A stretch of DNA of 64,000 nucleotides from DASRJG01 sp032124015 (GCA_032124015.1 JAQBEH010000057.1:5472-69471); one strand, 5' to 3'. Shown: positions 41,032-50,286, counted from the first letter of the stretch. The notes: generated from the letters alone by a model not told the origin. Numbers and translations are program-made.

Positions 41032-42242
41032 CACACCGGCCTGGCGGGACGCTCCGGTCCGGCGTGCTCGAGGAATTCGAAAAGATCCTGCTCGCCCTTC
41101 CCCGCGTCCAGATCGAACGCGACGCCGACCTCGAAACGATCGGATTCGCCCGAGGGCACCTCCTCGAGCCTCACGACGCGCCCGCGAAGCGTCAAGACCC
41201 GCAAAGGCGCCTCGGGGCCTCCGCTCTCGAGCCGGATCTCGATGTCCTCACCCACTTCAATGGGCTCGGGGCTCGCAAAGAGCAGTCCGTTCCGGCTCAG
41301 GTTCCGCGCCCGTCCCGCTCCCACGTCGGCGGGAGCGAGCACCTCGATCTCGCAGCGCCGCGCCTGGAGATCGAAGCGCAAGAAGCGTCGGCGCTCGGGG
41401 CTGTGCACGAGGACCGCGTTCTTGCCGGAGCCCTTCGCCTGATACAGGGCCTGGGCTGCCCGCGCGACCAAGGCCTCGGCGTCGACGCCGTCGTCGGGGT
41501 AGGCCGCGACGCCTCCCGACACGGTCAAATCCGCCGGCCTCCCCCCCGCTTCTCGCTTGCCAAAGTGCGCCGCAAGCTCGCGGCGAAACCGGTCGGCGAC
41601 GAGAAAGGCGCCGTGACGGCCGGTTTGCGGGAGCAGGATCGCCAATTCGTCTTCTCCGGGGCGCGCGGCCAAGTCGATGTCGCGGATCTTGTTGCCGAGG
41701 ATGATCGCCGCCTCGCGCAGCAGGCGATCCGCGACCAGCCGTCCGAGGCGCAGGTTGATCTCGCCGAATCGGTCCAAGTCGAAGATCGCGATGGCGACCG
41801 GGTGACCGTAGCGGCGCGCCCGGCGCAGCTCGCCCTGAAGGGCGACGCGAAAGGGACGGTCCCCCGCGAGGCCGGTCAAGGGGTCGATGTCGACGCGCGT
41901 CGGGGCTTCTTCCATGGCGACGTCGATCAAGGTCGGGTTCACCAGCCGCCGATTGACGTTCATGAAGTAGTCGAGGACGGCGACTCTCAGGCCGGCGTCG
42001 CGTCCAAGGGAGAGCGAGAAGGCATGACGGTGCGCCAGAATCCCTTCCCAATGCGCGCGGGCTTCGGCCTCGTCGAAGGCGAGTTGAGTCAGGATGAGAA
42101 TGAGCGCGGCGTGCGCTTCGATCCCGGACTCTTTCGAGATCGCGTCGAGTCGCGCGAATAATCGTTCGGTGTTCCGGGTGTCCTCCGCCAGCAGCTGAAG
42201 GAGCTGGTCTTTGAGTAGAGCCGCCTCTTGGCGCGTGATCAT
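41031..42242 (-). CDS. Degenerate GGDEF (GEDEL) protein with C-terminal PilZ domain
   Basis: A 403-residue protein. Residues 1-110 are a helical domain shared with the next gene (LGRDAGLRVAVLDYFMNV). The GGDEF-like domain starts DIDPLTGLAGDRPF and FDLDRFGEIN, but the active-site motif is GEDEL (196-200) instead of GGDEF/GGEEF, so the second glycine is lost and catalysis is doubtful. The inhibitory I-site RxxD is intact (R187-D190). A PilZ domain follows with RRFLR and NLSRNGLLF. It may be a c-di-GMP receptor, not a producer. It shares ATGA with the next gene upstream. Confidence 0.85.
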   Translation of the reverse strand: MITRQEAALLKDQLLQLLAEDTRNTERLFARLDAISKESGIEAHAALILILTQLAFDEAEARAHWEGILAHRHAFSLSLGRDAGLRVAVLDYFMNVNRRLVNPTLIDVAMEEAPTRVDIDPLTGLAGDRPFRVALQGELRRARRYGHPVAIAIFDLDRFGEINLRLGRLVADRLLREAAIILGNKIRDIDLAARPGEDELAILLPQTGRHGAFLVADRFRRELAAHFGKREAGGRPADLTVSGGVAAYPDDGVDAEALVARAAQALYQAKGSGKNAVLVHSPERRRFLRFDLQARRCEIEVLAPADVGAGRARNLSRNGLLFASPEPIEVGEDIEIRLESGGPEAPLRVLTLRGRVVRLEEVPSGESDRFEVGVAFDLDAGKGEQDLFEFLEHAGPERPARPV

Positions 42243-43447
42243 CGAACGGCTCCCCGCGGGCCGCGGGCTCCCAACCGCGAAAGCGACACTCGCGCCACCA
42301 GCTGGGGCTCGGGGAGCGGATCGTCGAAGGCGACCCCGACTTGCCCGCGGGTGGGCCGGGCGGGATCGGCGACGACGCGCACGACGCGACCGGAAAGGTG
42401 GAAAGCCTCCTCGATGCCGTCACCATCGCACCGCTCGAAGTTGAGCTGCACCCGATCCGCGACCGACAGCCCCATTCCCGCATCGAGAAGCACGCCGGTC
42501 CGGCTGAGGTTGACGGCGAGCGCGCCGACCCCGGTCACACTTCCCAGGCGTACCGCGGTCCCCGTCTTGACGGGGAAGCGCAGCGCCGCCCGTTTCTCGC
42601 GGAAGTGAACGCAGACGCGATTCCTCCCGGCGTGCTTCGCGCCGTAAAGCGCCTCGTCCGCTCGCGCGAGGAGCTCGTCTGCGTGCAGGCCGTCCTCGGG
42701 AAACGTCGCGAGCCCCGCGGAAATGGTCATCGAGATGTCGTGCCCGTCGACGGGCCGGCATTGGAACGCTTGCTCCACATGGCGCCGGATTCGCTCGGCG
42801 ACGGCGTATCCGCCCTCGCGTCCGGTCTCCGGAAGTACGACCGCGAACTCTTCGCCACCGAACCGGCACGCCGCGTCGGCGTCGCGAACCGCGTGGCGGA
42901 CGATCCCTCCGACCCGTTCGAGCACGAGGTCACCGAGCATGTGGCCGAAAGAATCATTGACGTCCTTGAAGTGATCCAGGTCGAGCATCAAAACGGTCAC
43001 CGGCCAGCGATAGCGGCGGCTGCGGCGAATCTCGGCGTCCAGCGTTTCGTGAAAAACGAGCCGGTTCGCGAGCCCGGTGAGGGCATCGGTTCGGGCCGAC
43101 CGCTGGGTCTCTTCAAACTCGTCCATCTCGACGATCTTCGGGTTCTCGTACCGCCTCTCGATATTGGAGAGATAGTCCATCGCGGCGACCCTCAAGCCGG
43201 GGTCGCGTCCCAGATCGCGGACCAACGCGCTCCGGTGATCGAGAACCCGCTCCAGGAGAAGCTCGGCCTCGGCATCGTCGACCTTGAGGTGGAACAGAAA
43301 ACGGACGGCGTTGGCGAATACCGGAGTGTTTTCGAGTTCGCTCAAGGACTTGAGCCGTCCGACCCACCGGCCGGGGTCGGGATGGTCGTCCGAAAGGAGG
43401 CTCATCAGCTTGCCGCGGGCCCTGTCCCCCAGCCGCGACGCCTCCAC
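42239..43447 (-). CDS. Diguanylate cyclase (GGEEF) with PilZ domain
   Basis: A 402-residue paralogue of the adjacent GEDEL protein. The helical N-domain ends LGRDPGLRVAAMDYLSNIERR. The catalytic domain has DALTGLANRLVF, DLDHFKDVNDSFGH, the I-site R188-D191 and an intact GGEEF (197-201), so it should make c-di-GMP. The C-terminal PilZ domain has RAALRF and NLSRTGVLL. No membrane helix or signal peptide. I chose GTG 43447, with AAGGGGG six bases before it; an ATG at 43405 has no ribosome site. It heads the minus-strand tsaB operon. Confidence 0.9.
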   Translation of the reverse strand: MEASRLGDRARGKLMSLLSDDHPDPGRWVGRLKSLSELENTPVFANAVRFLFHLKVDDAEAELLLERVLDHRSALVRDLGRDPGLRVAAMDYLSNIERRYENPKIVEMDEFEETQRSARTDALTGLANRLVFHETLDAEIRRSRRYRWPVTVLMLDLDHFKDVNDSFGHMLGDLVLERVGGIVRHAVRDADAACRFGGEEFAVVLPETGREGGYAVAERIRRHVEQAFQCRPVDGHDISMTISAGLATFPEDGLHADELLARADEALYGAKHAGRNRVCVHFREKRAALRFPVKTGTAVRLGSVTGVGALAVNLSRTGVLLDAGMGLSVADRVQLNFERCDGDGIEEAFHLSGRVVRVVADPARPTRGQVGVAFDDPLPEPQLVARVSLSRLGARGPRGAVR

Positions 43448-43600
43448 GTCTGACCCCCTTCTACCCGCCCTTTTGACGGCTGCACGACACGCGGCGGATC
43501 GTAACACGCGGCAGGTTGGGCAAGGTAGGCCTCCTCCCAGGGCCGTGGCTCCGAAAATTTCGTGTCCGCCTGAAAACCTTTCGCGTCTCCGCGCGTATCA

Positions 43601-44257
43601 ATGAACACGATGGAACCCATGCGCAAGTCGTCCCCGGCCCCAGGAGCCGTCCGAAGCACGGTTTCAGATCTGGCCGGTTTTTCCGACGAGCGCCTGGTCG
43701 AAGAAACTCTGGCCGGCGATCGCGACGCTTTCGGAGCGCTGGTGCTTCGTCATCAACGCGGGCTCGTGAACTACATCTTCCGGCTCGTGGGTTCGCGCGA
43801 TGCCGCGACCGACCTTTCGCAAGAGGTCTTCCTCAAAGTCTTCGTTTCGCTCGATTCCTTCGATCCCCGCTACCGGTTCACGACGTGGCTCTACCGCATC
43901 GCCTCCAACAGGGCGATCGACCATTTGCGCCGCAGACAGCCGCGCGCGCTCTCGCTCAGCGAGCCTTCCTCCTCCGGCGAGGCCCCTGCGGCCCCGGTGA
44001 TCGCGGGGAACGATCCGTCCCCCGATGACGTCCTTCGCGGGCGGGAACTCGGGAGCCGGATCCACAAAGCGATCGCGGCGCTGCCGACGAGCTACCGTCA
44101 GTTGATCGTCCTGCGGCACAGTCAAAGCTGTCGCTACGACGAGATCGCAAGGATCACGGGGCTGCCGCTCGGAACGGTGAAAAACCGCATTTTTCGAGCG
44201 CGCGAGATCCTCAGAGCGCGGCTGGTCGATGTCCTCGGCCCCGAGACGGCAGGATGA
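43601..44257 (+). CDS. ECF-type RNA polymerase sigma factor
   Basis: A 218-residue sigma factor. Region 2 spans residues about 35-105 (DAFGALVLRHQRGLVNYIFR; ATDLSQEVFLKVF; FTTWLYRIASNRAIDHLRRR). Region 4 spans about 155-210 (LPTSYRQLIVLRHSQSCRYD; ITGLPLGTVKNRIFRAREIL). The ATGA overlap with the zinc-finger anti-sigma gene fixes its partner. Upstream, GAAAAC and CGTATC about 16 bases apart around 43571-43598 are a weak candidate for an autoregulated ECF promoter. The signal sensed is unknown. Confidence 0.9.
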   Translation: MNTMEPMRKSSPAPGAVRSTVSDLAGFSDERLVEETLAGDRDAFGALVLRHQRGLVNYIFRLVGSRDAATDLSQEVFLKVFVSLDSFDPRYRFTTWLYRIASNRAIDHLRRRQPRALSLSEPSSSGEAPAAPVIAGNDPSPDDVLRGRELGSRIHKAIAALPTSYRQLIVLRHSQSCRYDEIARITGLPLGTVKNRIFRAREILRARLVDVLGPETAG

Positions 44258-44859
44258 CCGGCTGCCGTCGCATCCGCCCCTGGATCGTCCGCTCCGTGGA
44301 CGGTGATCTGGAGCCCGGCGAGGCGTTTCGCCTGGCGCGACACCTCACGACCTGCACCGCCTGCCGCATCGTGCTCGCCCGCGAATCGAGGCTCGCCGAG
44401 ATGCTCGACGGAGCGGACGACGCTTTCGGCGTCGGCGAGTCTTTTTTCGAAGGGGTCATGGCCTCGCTTCCGGAACGGCCCGTGCGGCCCGCCGTGGAAT
44501 TGTCGCGGGAAACAGGCTCGAGACGAGGGCTCCGTCTCGCCTCTTGGGGGGCGATTGCCGCGCTGGGCGGAGGTCTCGCCGCGCGCATAGTGCCGTCCCT
44601 GCGCCTGGACGTGGCGGCGCCGGCGATGCCGCGTTTCACCCCGGACGACACCGACGGCTTGATCACCGTGATCGGCTCGGTCGCGCAGTGGATTCGGCTG
44701 ACCGCGCAGTCGGTCTCCTGGGCCGGCTCGTCCGGGGCTTGGGGCGCATGGACGATCGGAGCGATCTCGCTCTCGGCCGTGCTCGTTGCCCTGGCCGCCC
44801 TCCTCACGGTTTCCGGCGCACTCGCCTGGGTTTCCCGCACCGGCTCCCGCGTATCCTAA
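44254..44859 (+). CDS. Anti-sigma factor with zinc-binding ZAS motif
   Basis: A 201-residue protein starting in the ATGA overlap with the sigma gene. The N-terminus carries HLTTCTACRIVL, that is H30-x3-C34-x2-C37, the zinc anti-sigma (zf-HC2) motif. A hydrophobic stretch lies around 96-112 and a stronger transmembrane helix near the C-terminus (TIGAISLSAVLVALAALLTV). It should hold the ECF sigma at the inner membrane until a redox or envelope signal releases it. It ends nine bases before the convergent regulator gene. Confidence 0.82.
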   Translation: MTGCRRIRPWIVRSVDGDLEPGEAFRLARHLTTCTACRIVLARESRLAEMLDGADDAFGVGESFFEGVMASLPERPVRPAVELSRETGSRRGLRLASWGAIAALGGGLAARIVPSLRLDVAAPAMPRFTPDDTDGLITVIGSVAQWIRLTAQSVSWAGSSGAWGAWTIGAISLSAVLVALAALLTVSGALAWVSRTGSRVS

Positions 44860-44868
44860 CTCGACCGG

Positions 44869-46125
44869 TCAGACGATGCCGTCGCGCAGCGCCGCCGCGG
44901 AGACACCCGCGCGCCGCGCGGCCGCCTCGATATCGCCTTTTGCGTCCCGCAGGGCTCGGCGCAAGAAGTACCGCGTAAACGCCGTGAGGCCGTCGGCCAA
45001 CGTCTCGAACGAACCGTAGAGGTCCTCCGCGGCGTGAGACGCGCCTCCCGGACCCAGCGGCAGGTCCGAGACCTGGATTTCGTCTGCCGGCGCGAGTAGC
45101 AGGGCACGTTCCACGGCGTTGCGAAGCGCGCGGAGGTTTCCCGGCCAATCATGGCGGCTAAGCGCCGCGAGCGCCTCGTCGGAAAACCGTTTCTCCGAGC
45201 GGCCATACTCCCGCGCGAGGTCGTGCTGAAACCGCAGGGCAAGCGGCGCGATGTCCTCCCGCCTGGCGCGCAAAGGGGCGGTTGTGATCCGGACGACGTC
45301 GAGATGTTCGCGGAGGGGCGAGGTCAGTCCCGTGGGGTCAGAGGCGGCCGTGGCGATCCACCGGACGCCGGGATGTTCGGGCATCCAGGCGGCGATCGCC
45401 GCCTGAAGAGCGCCCGGCAAGGCATCGACGTCCTCCAGGAAGACCGAGCCACGCTCCGCGAGCACGAGGCGACCCGCACCCGCCTCCGACCCGAACAGCA
45501 CGGCGGCACCCGCGGTGCCGCTCAGGCCGGCACAGGCGATGTGTACGAAGGCCTGTTCCGCGTGGCGACTTGCCGAATGCACATGGCGTGCAACGGTCTC
45601 CCGGCCCGAGCCCACCTCGCCGCAGACCAAAACGGGCGCTACCGACGCCGCCGCGGCGTCGGCTTCGCGCCGTACCCTTCGGGCGGCCTCGCTGTCGCCC
45701 AGGATCTCCGTATCGCGTGCGAGCTGGTCGAGCAACGAGCGGTTGCGCTTTTCGAGACGACGCTGGCGGAGCGCGTTGCGCAGCACAAGGAGGGTCTTTT
45801 CGAGCGAGAGCGGCTTTTCGACGAAGTCGAACGCTCCGAGCTTCGTCGCCTTCACGGCGGTTTCGATCGTGCCGTGCCCCGAGATCATCACGACTTCAGC
45901 ATCGATACCTCGCGCCTTCAGCCGGGACAGCGTTTCGAGGCCGTCGATGCCGGGAAGCCAAACGTCGAGCAGCAGAGCGTCGAACGGCTGGGCCGAGGCC
46001 GCGCTCACGCCTTCCTCCCCCGAGCCGACGACGGCCACGCCGTACCCCTCGTCCTTCAGGATCGCCTGGAGCATCGAGCGGACTCCCGGTTCGTCATCGA
46101 CGACCAGGATCGATTCACGACTCAT
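44869..46125 (-). CDS. NtrX/NtrC-like response regulator with degenerate AAA+ domain
   Basis: A 418-residue protein. The receiver domain is intact: D10-D11, phospho-acceptor D54 in LLLDVWLPGIDG and K104 in FVEKPLS. The AAA+ domain is eroded: Walker A reads GEVGSGRE (169-176, Lys replaced by Arg), the GAFTGA sigma54-contact loop is missing (LFGSEAGAGRLVLAERG), and Walker B is SVFLEDVDAL with Asp-Glu swapped. The C-terminal Fis-like helix is weak. It is therefore unlikely to activate sigma54 polymerase and may regulate by binding DNA. It overlaps the kinase gene by 11 bases. Confidence 0.85.
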   Translation of the reverse strand: MSRESILVVDDEPGVRSMLQAILKDEGYGVAVVGSGEEGVSAASAQPFDALLLDVWLPGIDGLETLSRLKARGIDAEVVMISGHGTIETAVKATKLGAFDFVEKPLSLEKTLLVLRNALRQRRLEKRNRSLLDQLARDTEILGDSEAARRVRREADAAAASVAPVLVCGEVGSGRETVARHVHSASRHAEQAFVHIACAGLSGTAGAAVLFGSEAGAGRLVLAERGSVFLEDVDALPGALQAAIAAWMPEHPGVRWIATAASDPTGLTSPLREHLDVVRITTAPLRARREDIAPLALRFQHDLAREYGRSEKRFSDEALAALSRHDWPGNLRALRNAVERALLLAPADEIQVSDLPLGPGGASHAAEDLYGSFETLADGLTAFTRYFLRRALRDAKGDIEAAARRAGVSAAALRDGIV

Positions 46126-48361
46126 CGCTTCCTCCGGTCTGCAAAGGCGCCTCGGCTCGCGCCACGCCCGGCGTCTCGTCGCCGGGGATCTCGATGATGA
46201 ACCTCGCCCCGCCGCCGGTGTTGTCCTCGACGCGTATCGTCCCTAGGTGCTCGACGACGATGCGCTGAACGATGGCGAGTCCGAGTCCGGTCCCCCGCGG
46301 TTTCGTGGAGAAATAGGGCGTGAACACTTTCTCGCGGTGCGCCGCCTCGATTCCCGGCCCGCTGTCGGCCACCTCAACGCACAGCGACCCCGGCCCGGCC
46401 CAAGCGCGCGCCACGATCCCGATAGTCCCGACACCGTGGACGGCCGCGACGGCGTTGTCGATCAGGTTGATAAGCGCCCGGCGCATCTGGTCCGCGTCGA
46501 CGCGCACCACCCCCAAGGCGCCGTCGATGCGGACGTCCCAGGCCACGCCCGGGTGCACGCCGTAGAGCGCCACCACCGACCGGACGATCTCGCCGAAGTC
46601 CACCCGCGCGGGAGCGGGCGCGGGCATGCGGGCGTAGAGGGAGAACTCGTCGACGAGCGATTTGAGGCCCATCACCTCCCGCTCGATCGTCGCGGTCGCG
46701 TCGAGCACGACTTCGCCGAGATCCGCAGCCCGCTCGTCCCATTTTTTCCTGAGACGCTGCGCCGCGAGTTGGATCGGCGTGAGCGGGTTCTTGATCTCGT
46801 GCGCGACCCGGCGCGCCACCTCGCGCCAAGCCGCCAAGCGCTGGGCCTCGAGAAGATCGGTGAGATCCTCGACCATCACGAGCGTTCCGAGATCTTTTTG
46901 CTGCGCGTTGCGCAGCGGCGACACGTGCACCGAAACCGAAATCGGCGTCCCGCCGCGATCGAGTACCAGCCCGCGCCGCACGTCGCGTCCGCCGCGCGAC
47001 GTCGCATCGTCGAGGAGTCGCGCGAGGGGATCGAGGCCCGCGACCTCGAGGGCCGCCCGGAGATTTTCACCTGGCTTGACGGGGAGTCCCAGCATGGACA
47101 AGACCGCGGGGTTTGACGTGGTGACCTGGCCCTCGCGATCGAGGGACAAGACCGCGGTCCCGAGCTGCGCCACCAGGGTTTCGATGTATCGCCGCCTCTC
47201 GTCGAGCGCCTGGTTCGTGCGACGCAGATCCGCCGTACTGCGCGTGATCACCTCGCGGCTTTCCTGGAGCTGCCCCGCCATCTCGTTGAACGCGTCGACC
47301 AGTTGGCCGACTTCGTCGCCGACATGGGTGAGGACGCGCACGCCGAGATTTCCGGCGGAGATTTCCCGTGACGCCGCGGCCATCTGCTCGAGCGGAACGG
47401 TGATCCGGCGCGACACGTAAAACCCGATCCACGACGACACGAAGACGATCGTGAGGCCGACGAGAGCGAGAATCGAGTAGTAGAGGCGCAACACCTCGCG
47501 CCGCTCGGCGCGGAGCTTGGCGGACTCACTGTCCGCGGCGTCGATCCTCTCCAGCAGGGTTTTGAGGTCCGACCGGACGACGACCCCGGCCACCGCGGCC
47601 CCGCGCCCCGGGGCGGTTGGATCCACCGGGGCCGAGCCGACCAGCAAGACGACCTCGCCGGCGGGCTCCTGCTCGAACACCGGAGTTCCGGTTCGCGCCG
47701 CCACCGCACCCACGCGACGCACCGCACGGAGCACCACGTCCCTCGTCAGGCCGGTCGAGCCCGAGCCATCGGCGATGTCGGTGAAGGTGGCTTCGCCGTC
47801 GAGGACGAAGCCCGCCACTTCGAACCCCTCGCGTTGGCGCCACTGGATGGTGGCGACACGGAGGGCGTCGTCCGAGGCGGCCGGAGGAACTGAGGCCAGC
47901 TCCGCCGCCAAGAACCTGGCGTGATCGATCAGACGCAACTCTTCACGCCGCCCCGCGTCCTTGGCGATCTCCTTGGCCAGCCGGGAAACCTCCTCGACGG
48001 GCGCTTTGATCAGGTCCTCCACGGTCGTCTTGATGAAAGCCCCCGCACCGAATGACAGTAGGAACGCGGGGAGGAGCACGAGCGCGAGGAAGAAGAATAC
48101 GAGCTTGGTCCGGAGCCGAGCGCCGAGCACGCCTCGCTTGCGATCGACGATCAGCCGGACGAGATTCCGGATGAGAATCCCGACAAAAGCCAGAGCGAGG
48201 ACGATGATCGCGAGGGTCAACACGGTGAGGAGATACGGGCTCGCCGCGATCCTCGGGCCCGCCTCCGCGACGCGGATGCTCGACCGATAGAACACCCAGA
48301 GCCCGCCCAAGGAAAGGACGCCTAGGGCGCTCCACTGAATCGTGCGCCCGGCCCGACTCAA
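46115..48361 (-). CDS. NtrY-like sensor histidine kinase
   Basis: A 748-residue membrane kinase. Helices at about 8-28, 43-65 and 86-110 are followed by a periplasmic sensor region to 295, a fourth helix (297-316) and a HAMP domain (RRITVPLEQMAAASREISAG). A PAS domain (about 390-500), H521 in VAHEIKNPLTPIQLAAQRLR, and an HATPase domain (LINLIDNAVAAV; DSGPGI; STKPRGTGLGLAIVQRI) complete it. The NtrY type is set by the first three helices and the HEIKNPLTP box. The start is TTG 48361 behind GGAGG. It is 13 bases downstream of lpxC. Confidence 0.88.
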   Translation of the reverse strand: MSRAGRTIQWSALGVLSLGGLWVFYRSSIRVAEAGPRIAASPYLLTVLTLAIIVLALAFVGILIRNLVRLIVDRKRGVLGARLRTKLVFFFLALVLLPAFLLSFGAGAFIKTTVEDLIKAPVEEVSRLAKEIAKDAGRREELRLIDHARFLAAELASVPPAASDDALRVATIQWRQREGFEVAGFVLDGEATFTDIADGSGSTGLTRDVVLRAVRRVGAVAARTGTPVFEQEPAGEVVLLVGSAPVDPTAPGRGAAVAGVVVRSDLKTLLERIDAADSESAKLRAERREVLRLYYSILALVGLTIVFVSSWIGFYVSRRITVPLEQMAAASREISAGNLGVRVLTHVGDEVGQLVDAFNEMAGQLQESREVITRSTADLRRTNQALDERRRYIETLVAQLGTAVLSLDREGQVTTSNPAVLSMLGLPVKPGENLRAALEVAGLDPLARLLDDATSRGGRDVRRGLVLDRGGTPISVSVHVSPLRNAQQKDLGTLVMVEDLTDLLEAQRLAAWREVARRVAHEIKNPLTPIQLAAQRLRKKWDERAADLGEVVLDATATIEREVMGLKSLVDEFSLYARMPAPAPARVDFGEIVRSVVALYGVHPGVAWDVRIDGALGVVRVDADQMRRALINLIDNAVAAVHGVGTIGIVARAWAGPGSLCVEVADSGPGIEAAHREKVFTPYFSTKPRGTGLGLAIVQRIVVEHLGTIRVEDNTGGGARFIIEIPGDETPGVARAEAPLQTGGSDES

Positions 48362-48374
48362 TCGGTGATCCTCC

Positions 48375-49256
48375 TCACGGCGAGAGGCTCTCGTCCGCGG
48401 CGTCGGCCCAGGGCGCCAGGTACCAGGCGTGCTTGGCGTCGGCGATCGCGCGGGCTAAGCGTGCGTGAAGGTCATGACCGGCGCGGTAGGCGATGACGTG
48501 GCCGCGCAAAGGCCGCCCCAACAGCGAGAGATCGCCCGTGAGGTCGAGCATCTTGTGGCGCACGAACTCGTCCGCAAAGCGCAGCGTGGGGTTCAGGATC
48601 CCCGCCTTTCCGATCACCACCGCGTTGTCGAGGGATCCCCCCTGGGCGAGTCCGCGCTCCCTGAGCGCCGCGATCTCATGCTCGAACGTGAACGTTCTCG
48701 CGGGCGCGAGTTTCTCCGCGAACTGATCGGCCCGCCACAACGACGCCGTGAGCTCTTGGTATCCCAGGGCCGGGTGATCGAAGTCGATCGCGTAGGTGAC
48801 GCGGTACTCCGAGCAGGGATGCACCGAGATTCGCTTGTCCTCGTGCGTGACGGTCACAGGCTTGGTGATGTGAAGATACTCACGGACGGCGTCGTGTTCC
48901 TTGAACCCGGCCGCGAGGATCCCCTCGACGAACGGCTTCGCCGAGCCGTCCAGGATCGGCGCCTCGGCGGCGTCGAGCTCGATGTCGAGGTCGTCGACCT
49001 GCATCGCGTACAGCGCCGCCATCAGGTGTTCGATCGTGCTCACGGTGGCGCCGTCTTTTTTGAGCACCGTGGCGTAAAAGCTCGGTCCGGCGTTTTCGAT
49101 GAGCGCGGGGATTCTGAGCGCGCCGATATCGGCGCGCACGAAGACAATCCCCGAATGCGGCGGCGCGGGACGAAGGCGCAGGCGCACGGGGGCGCCGCTG
49201 TGAAGTCCGACTCCCTCGATGACCCACTCCGAAGCGAGGGTTCGTCTCTTTTTCAT
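48375..49256 (-). CDS. lpxC: UDP-3-O-acyl-N-acetylglucosamine deacetylase LpxC
   Basis: A 293-residue zinc amidase, the committed step of lipid A synthesis. GVGLHSGAPVRLRLRPAPP opens the fold. Zinc ligands are H77 (TVSTIEHLMAAL), H234 and D238 (HKMLDLTGDL). The catalytic base region is AGHDLH (H261). ATG 49256 has GGAG five to six bases upstream, and a longer in-frame extension lacks such a site. It is followed by the NtrY/NtrX-like pair in the same operon, so the two-component system could sense the lipid A state. Confidence 0.95.
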   Translation of the reverse strand: MKKRRTLASEWVIEGVGLHSGAPVRLRLRPAPPHSGIVFVRADIGALRIPALIENAGPSFYATVLKKDGATVSTIEHLMAALYAMQVDDLDIELDAAEAPILDGSAKPFVEGILAAGFKEHDAVREYLHITKPVTVTHEDKRISVHPCSEYRVTYAIDFDHPALGYQELTASLWRADQFAEKLAPARTFTFEHEIAALRERGLAQGGSLDNAVVIGKAGILNPTLRFADEFVRHKMLDLTGDLSLLGRPLRGHVIAYRAGHDLHARLARAIADAKHAWYLAPWADAADESLSP

Positions 49257-49266
49257 CGGCGCTCCG

Positions 49267-49296
49267 TTGACCGCATCGTCTCCAACATGGTACAAG
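49267..49296 (+). promoter_or_regulatory. Promoter for the TPR-GAF-lytic transglycosylase operon
   Basis: TTGACC (49267-49272) and TACAAG (49291-49296) are 18 bases apart on the plus strand, in the 82-base gap divergent to lpxC. A GGGGAGG lies at about 49313, and CCCGGG repeats around it can fold into a hairpin before the start codon. Confidence 0.5.
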
Positions 49297-49338
49297 AGTC
49301 CACTGCCCGGGGAGGCCTGAGCCCGGGTTCAATAAACA

Positions 49339-50256
49339 TTGAGCTGCGACGACCATACGCCCCGCTCCGAGCCGCCGCGCCGGCGCTCAGGACAGCGTAC
49401 GCCTCGCCGCCTGAAAAAAGCGGCCGGCGGGCCGGCGTCCTCCGACACGCCCGCAGCGACCGGCAAGGCCGCCCTATTTCTCGAGGAGGGTGTTGGCCGC
49501 TTCTCGGGCGGCGACGTCCAGGGCGCGATCGCGGCGTGGACGGAGGCGGTCTTTCTGGATCCGACGCTCGCGGAGGCCTGGTTCGATCTCGGCACGGCGT
49601 ATGCCGAAATCAGCAACCTCGACGAGTCGACTCGATGCTACCGTTCGGCCGTCGCCCTCCAGCCGGAAGTCCATCAGTCCTGGTACAACCTCGGCTTCAC
49701 GTGCGCCGGGCGGGGAGATCTGGTCGCAGCAGCCGACGCCTACGGCCGCGCCGCCGCGCTCAACCCGAGCGACTACGAGACCTGGTACAACCTCGGGAAC
49801 GCGTTTCTCGACCTGGGACGCCTCGAGGAGGCGGCCGCCGCGTACAAGACGGCCCTTGCCCACAACAACGGCGATTACGACGTCTGGAACAACCTCGGCA
49901 ACGCGCTCGTCCAGTTGGAGCGGATCTCTGAGGCGATCGAGTGTTTTCGCCGCGCGCTCGCACTCAACCCGGCCTACGACCTGAGTTGGAACAACCTCGG
50001 CAACGTGCTCGAAGAACTCGGTGCCATGGTCGAAGCCCAGGCGGCCTACGAGAGAGCGGTCGAACTGGTTCCGGACCACGCGACCTATCGGCTGAACCTC
50101 GCTTCGGTGCTCGCGCGCGGGAGCGAGGACAACCGTGCGATTGAGCATCTGGCGCGCGCCCTCGAACTCGCCCCGGAGATTCGCAGCCTCCTCCCGGGAT
50201 TTGCGGAATTCCAGACGCTGCTCGATAGTCCTCTTCTTCTGACGGCCGACGACTAG
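49339..50256 (+). CDS. TPR-repeat protein
   Basis: A 305-residue protein. After a basic N-terminus, six consecutive 34-residue TPRs run from about 45 to 275 (for example EAWFDLGTAYAEISNLDEST, YETWYNLGNAFLDLGRLEEA, YDVWNNLGNALVQLERISEA). They are closely similar to each other, the pattern of a superhelical scaffold. No signal peptide. A stop codon lies two codons upstream in frame, so the TTG at 49339 is the first possible start. It probably acts in assembly with the two genes downstream. Confidence 0.75.
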   Translation: MSCDDHTPRSEPPRRRSGQRTPRRLKKAAGGPASSDTPAATGKAALFLEEGVGRFSGGDVQGAIAAWTEAVFLDPTLAEAWFDLGTAYAEISNLDESTRCYRSAVALQPEVHQSWYNLGFTCAGRGDLVAAADAYGRAAALNPSDYETWYNLGNAFLDLGRLEEAAAAYKTALAHNNGDYDVWNNLGNALVQLERISEAIECFRRALALNPAYDLSWNNLGNVLEELGAMVEAQAAYERAVELVPDHATYRLNLASVLARGSEDNRAIEHLARALELAPEIRSLLPGFAEFQTLLDSPLLLTADD

Positions 50257-50286
50257 CGGGTGACCGCCCGCCCGAGGTAACCGACC

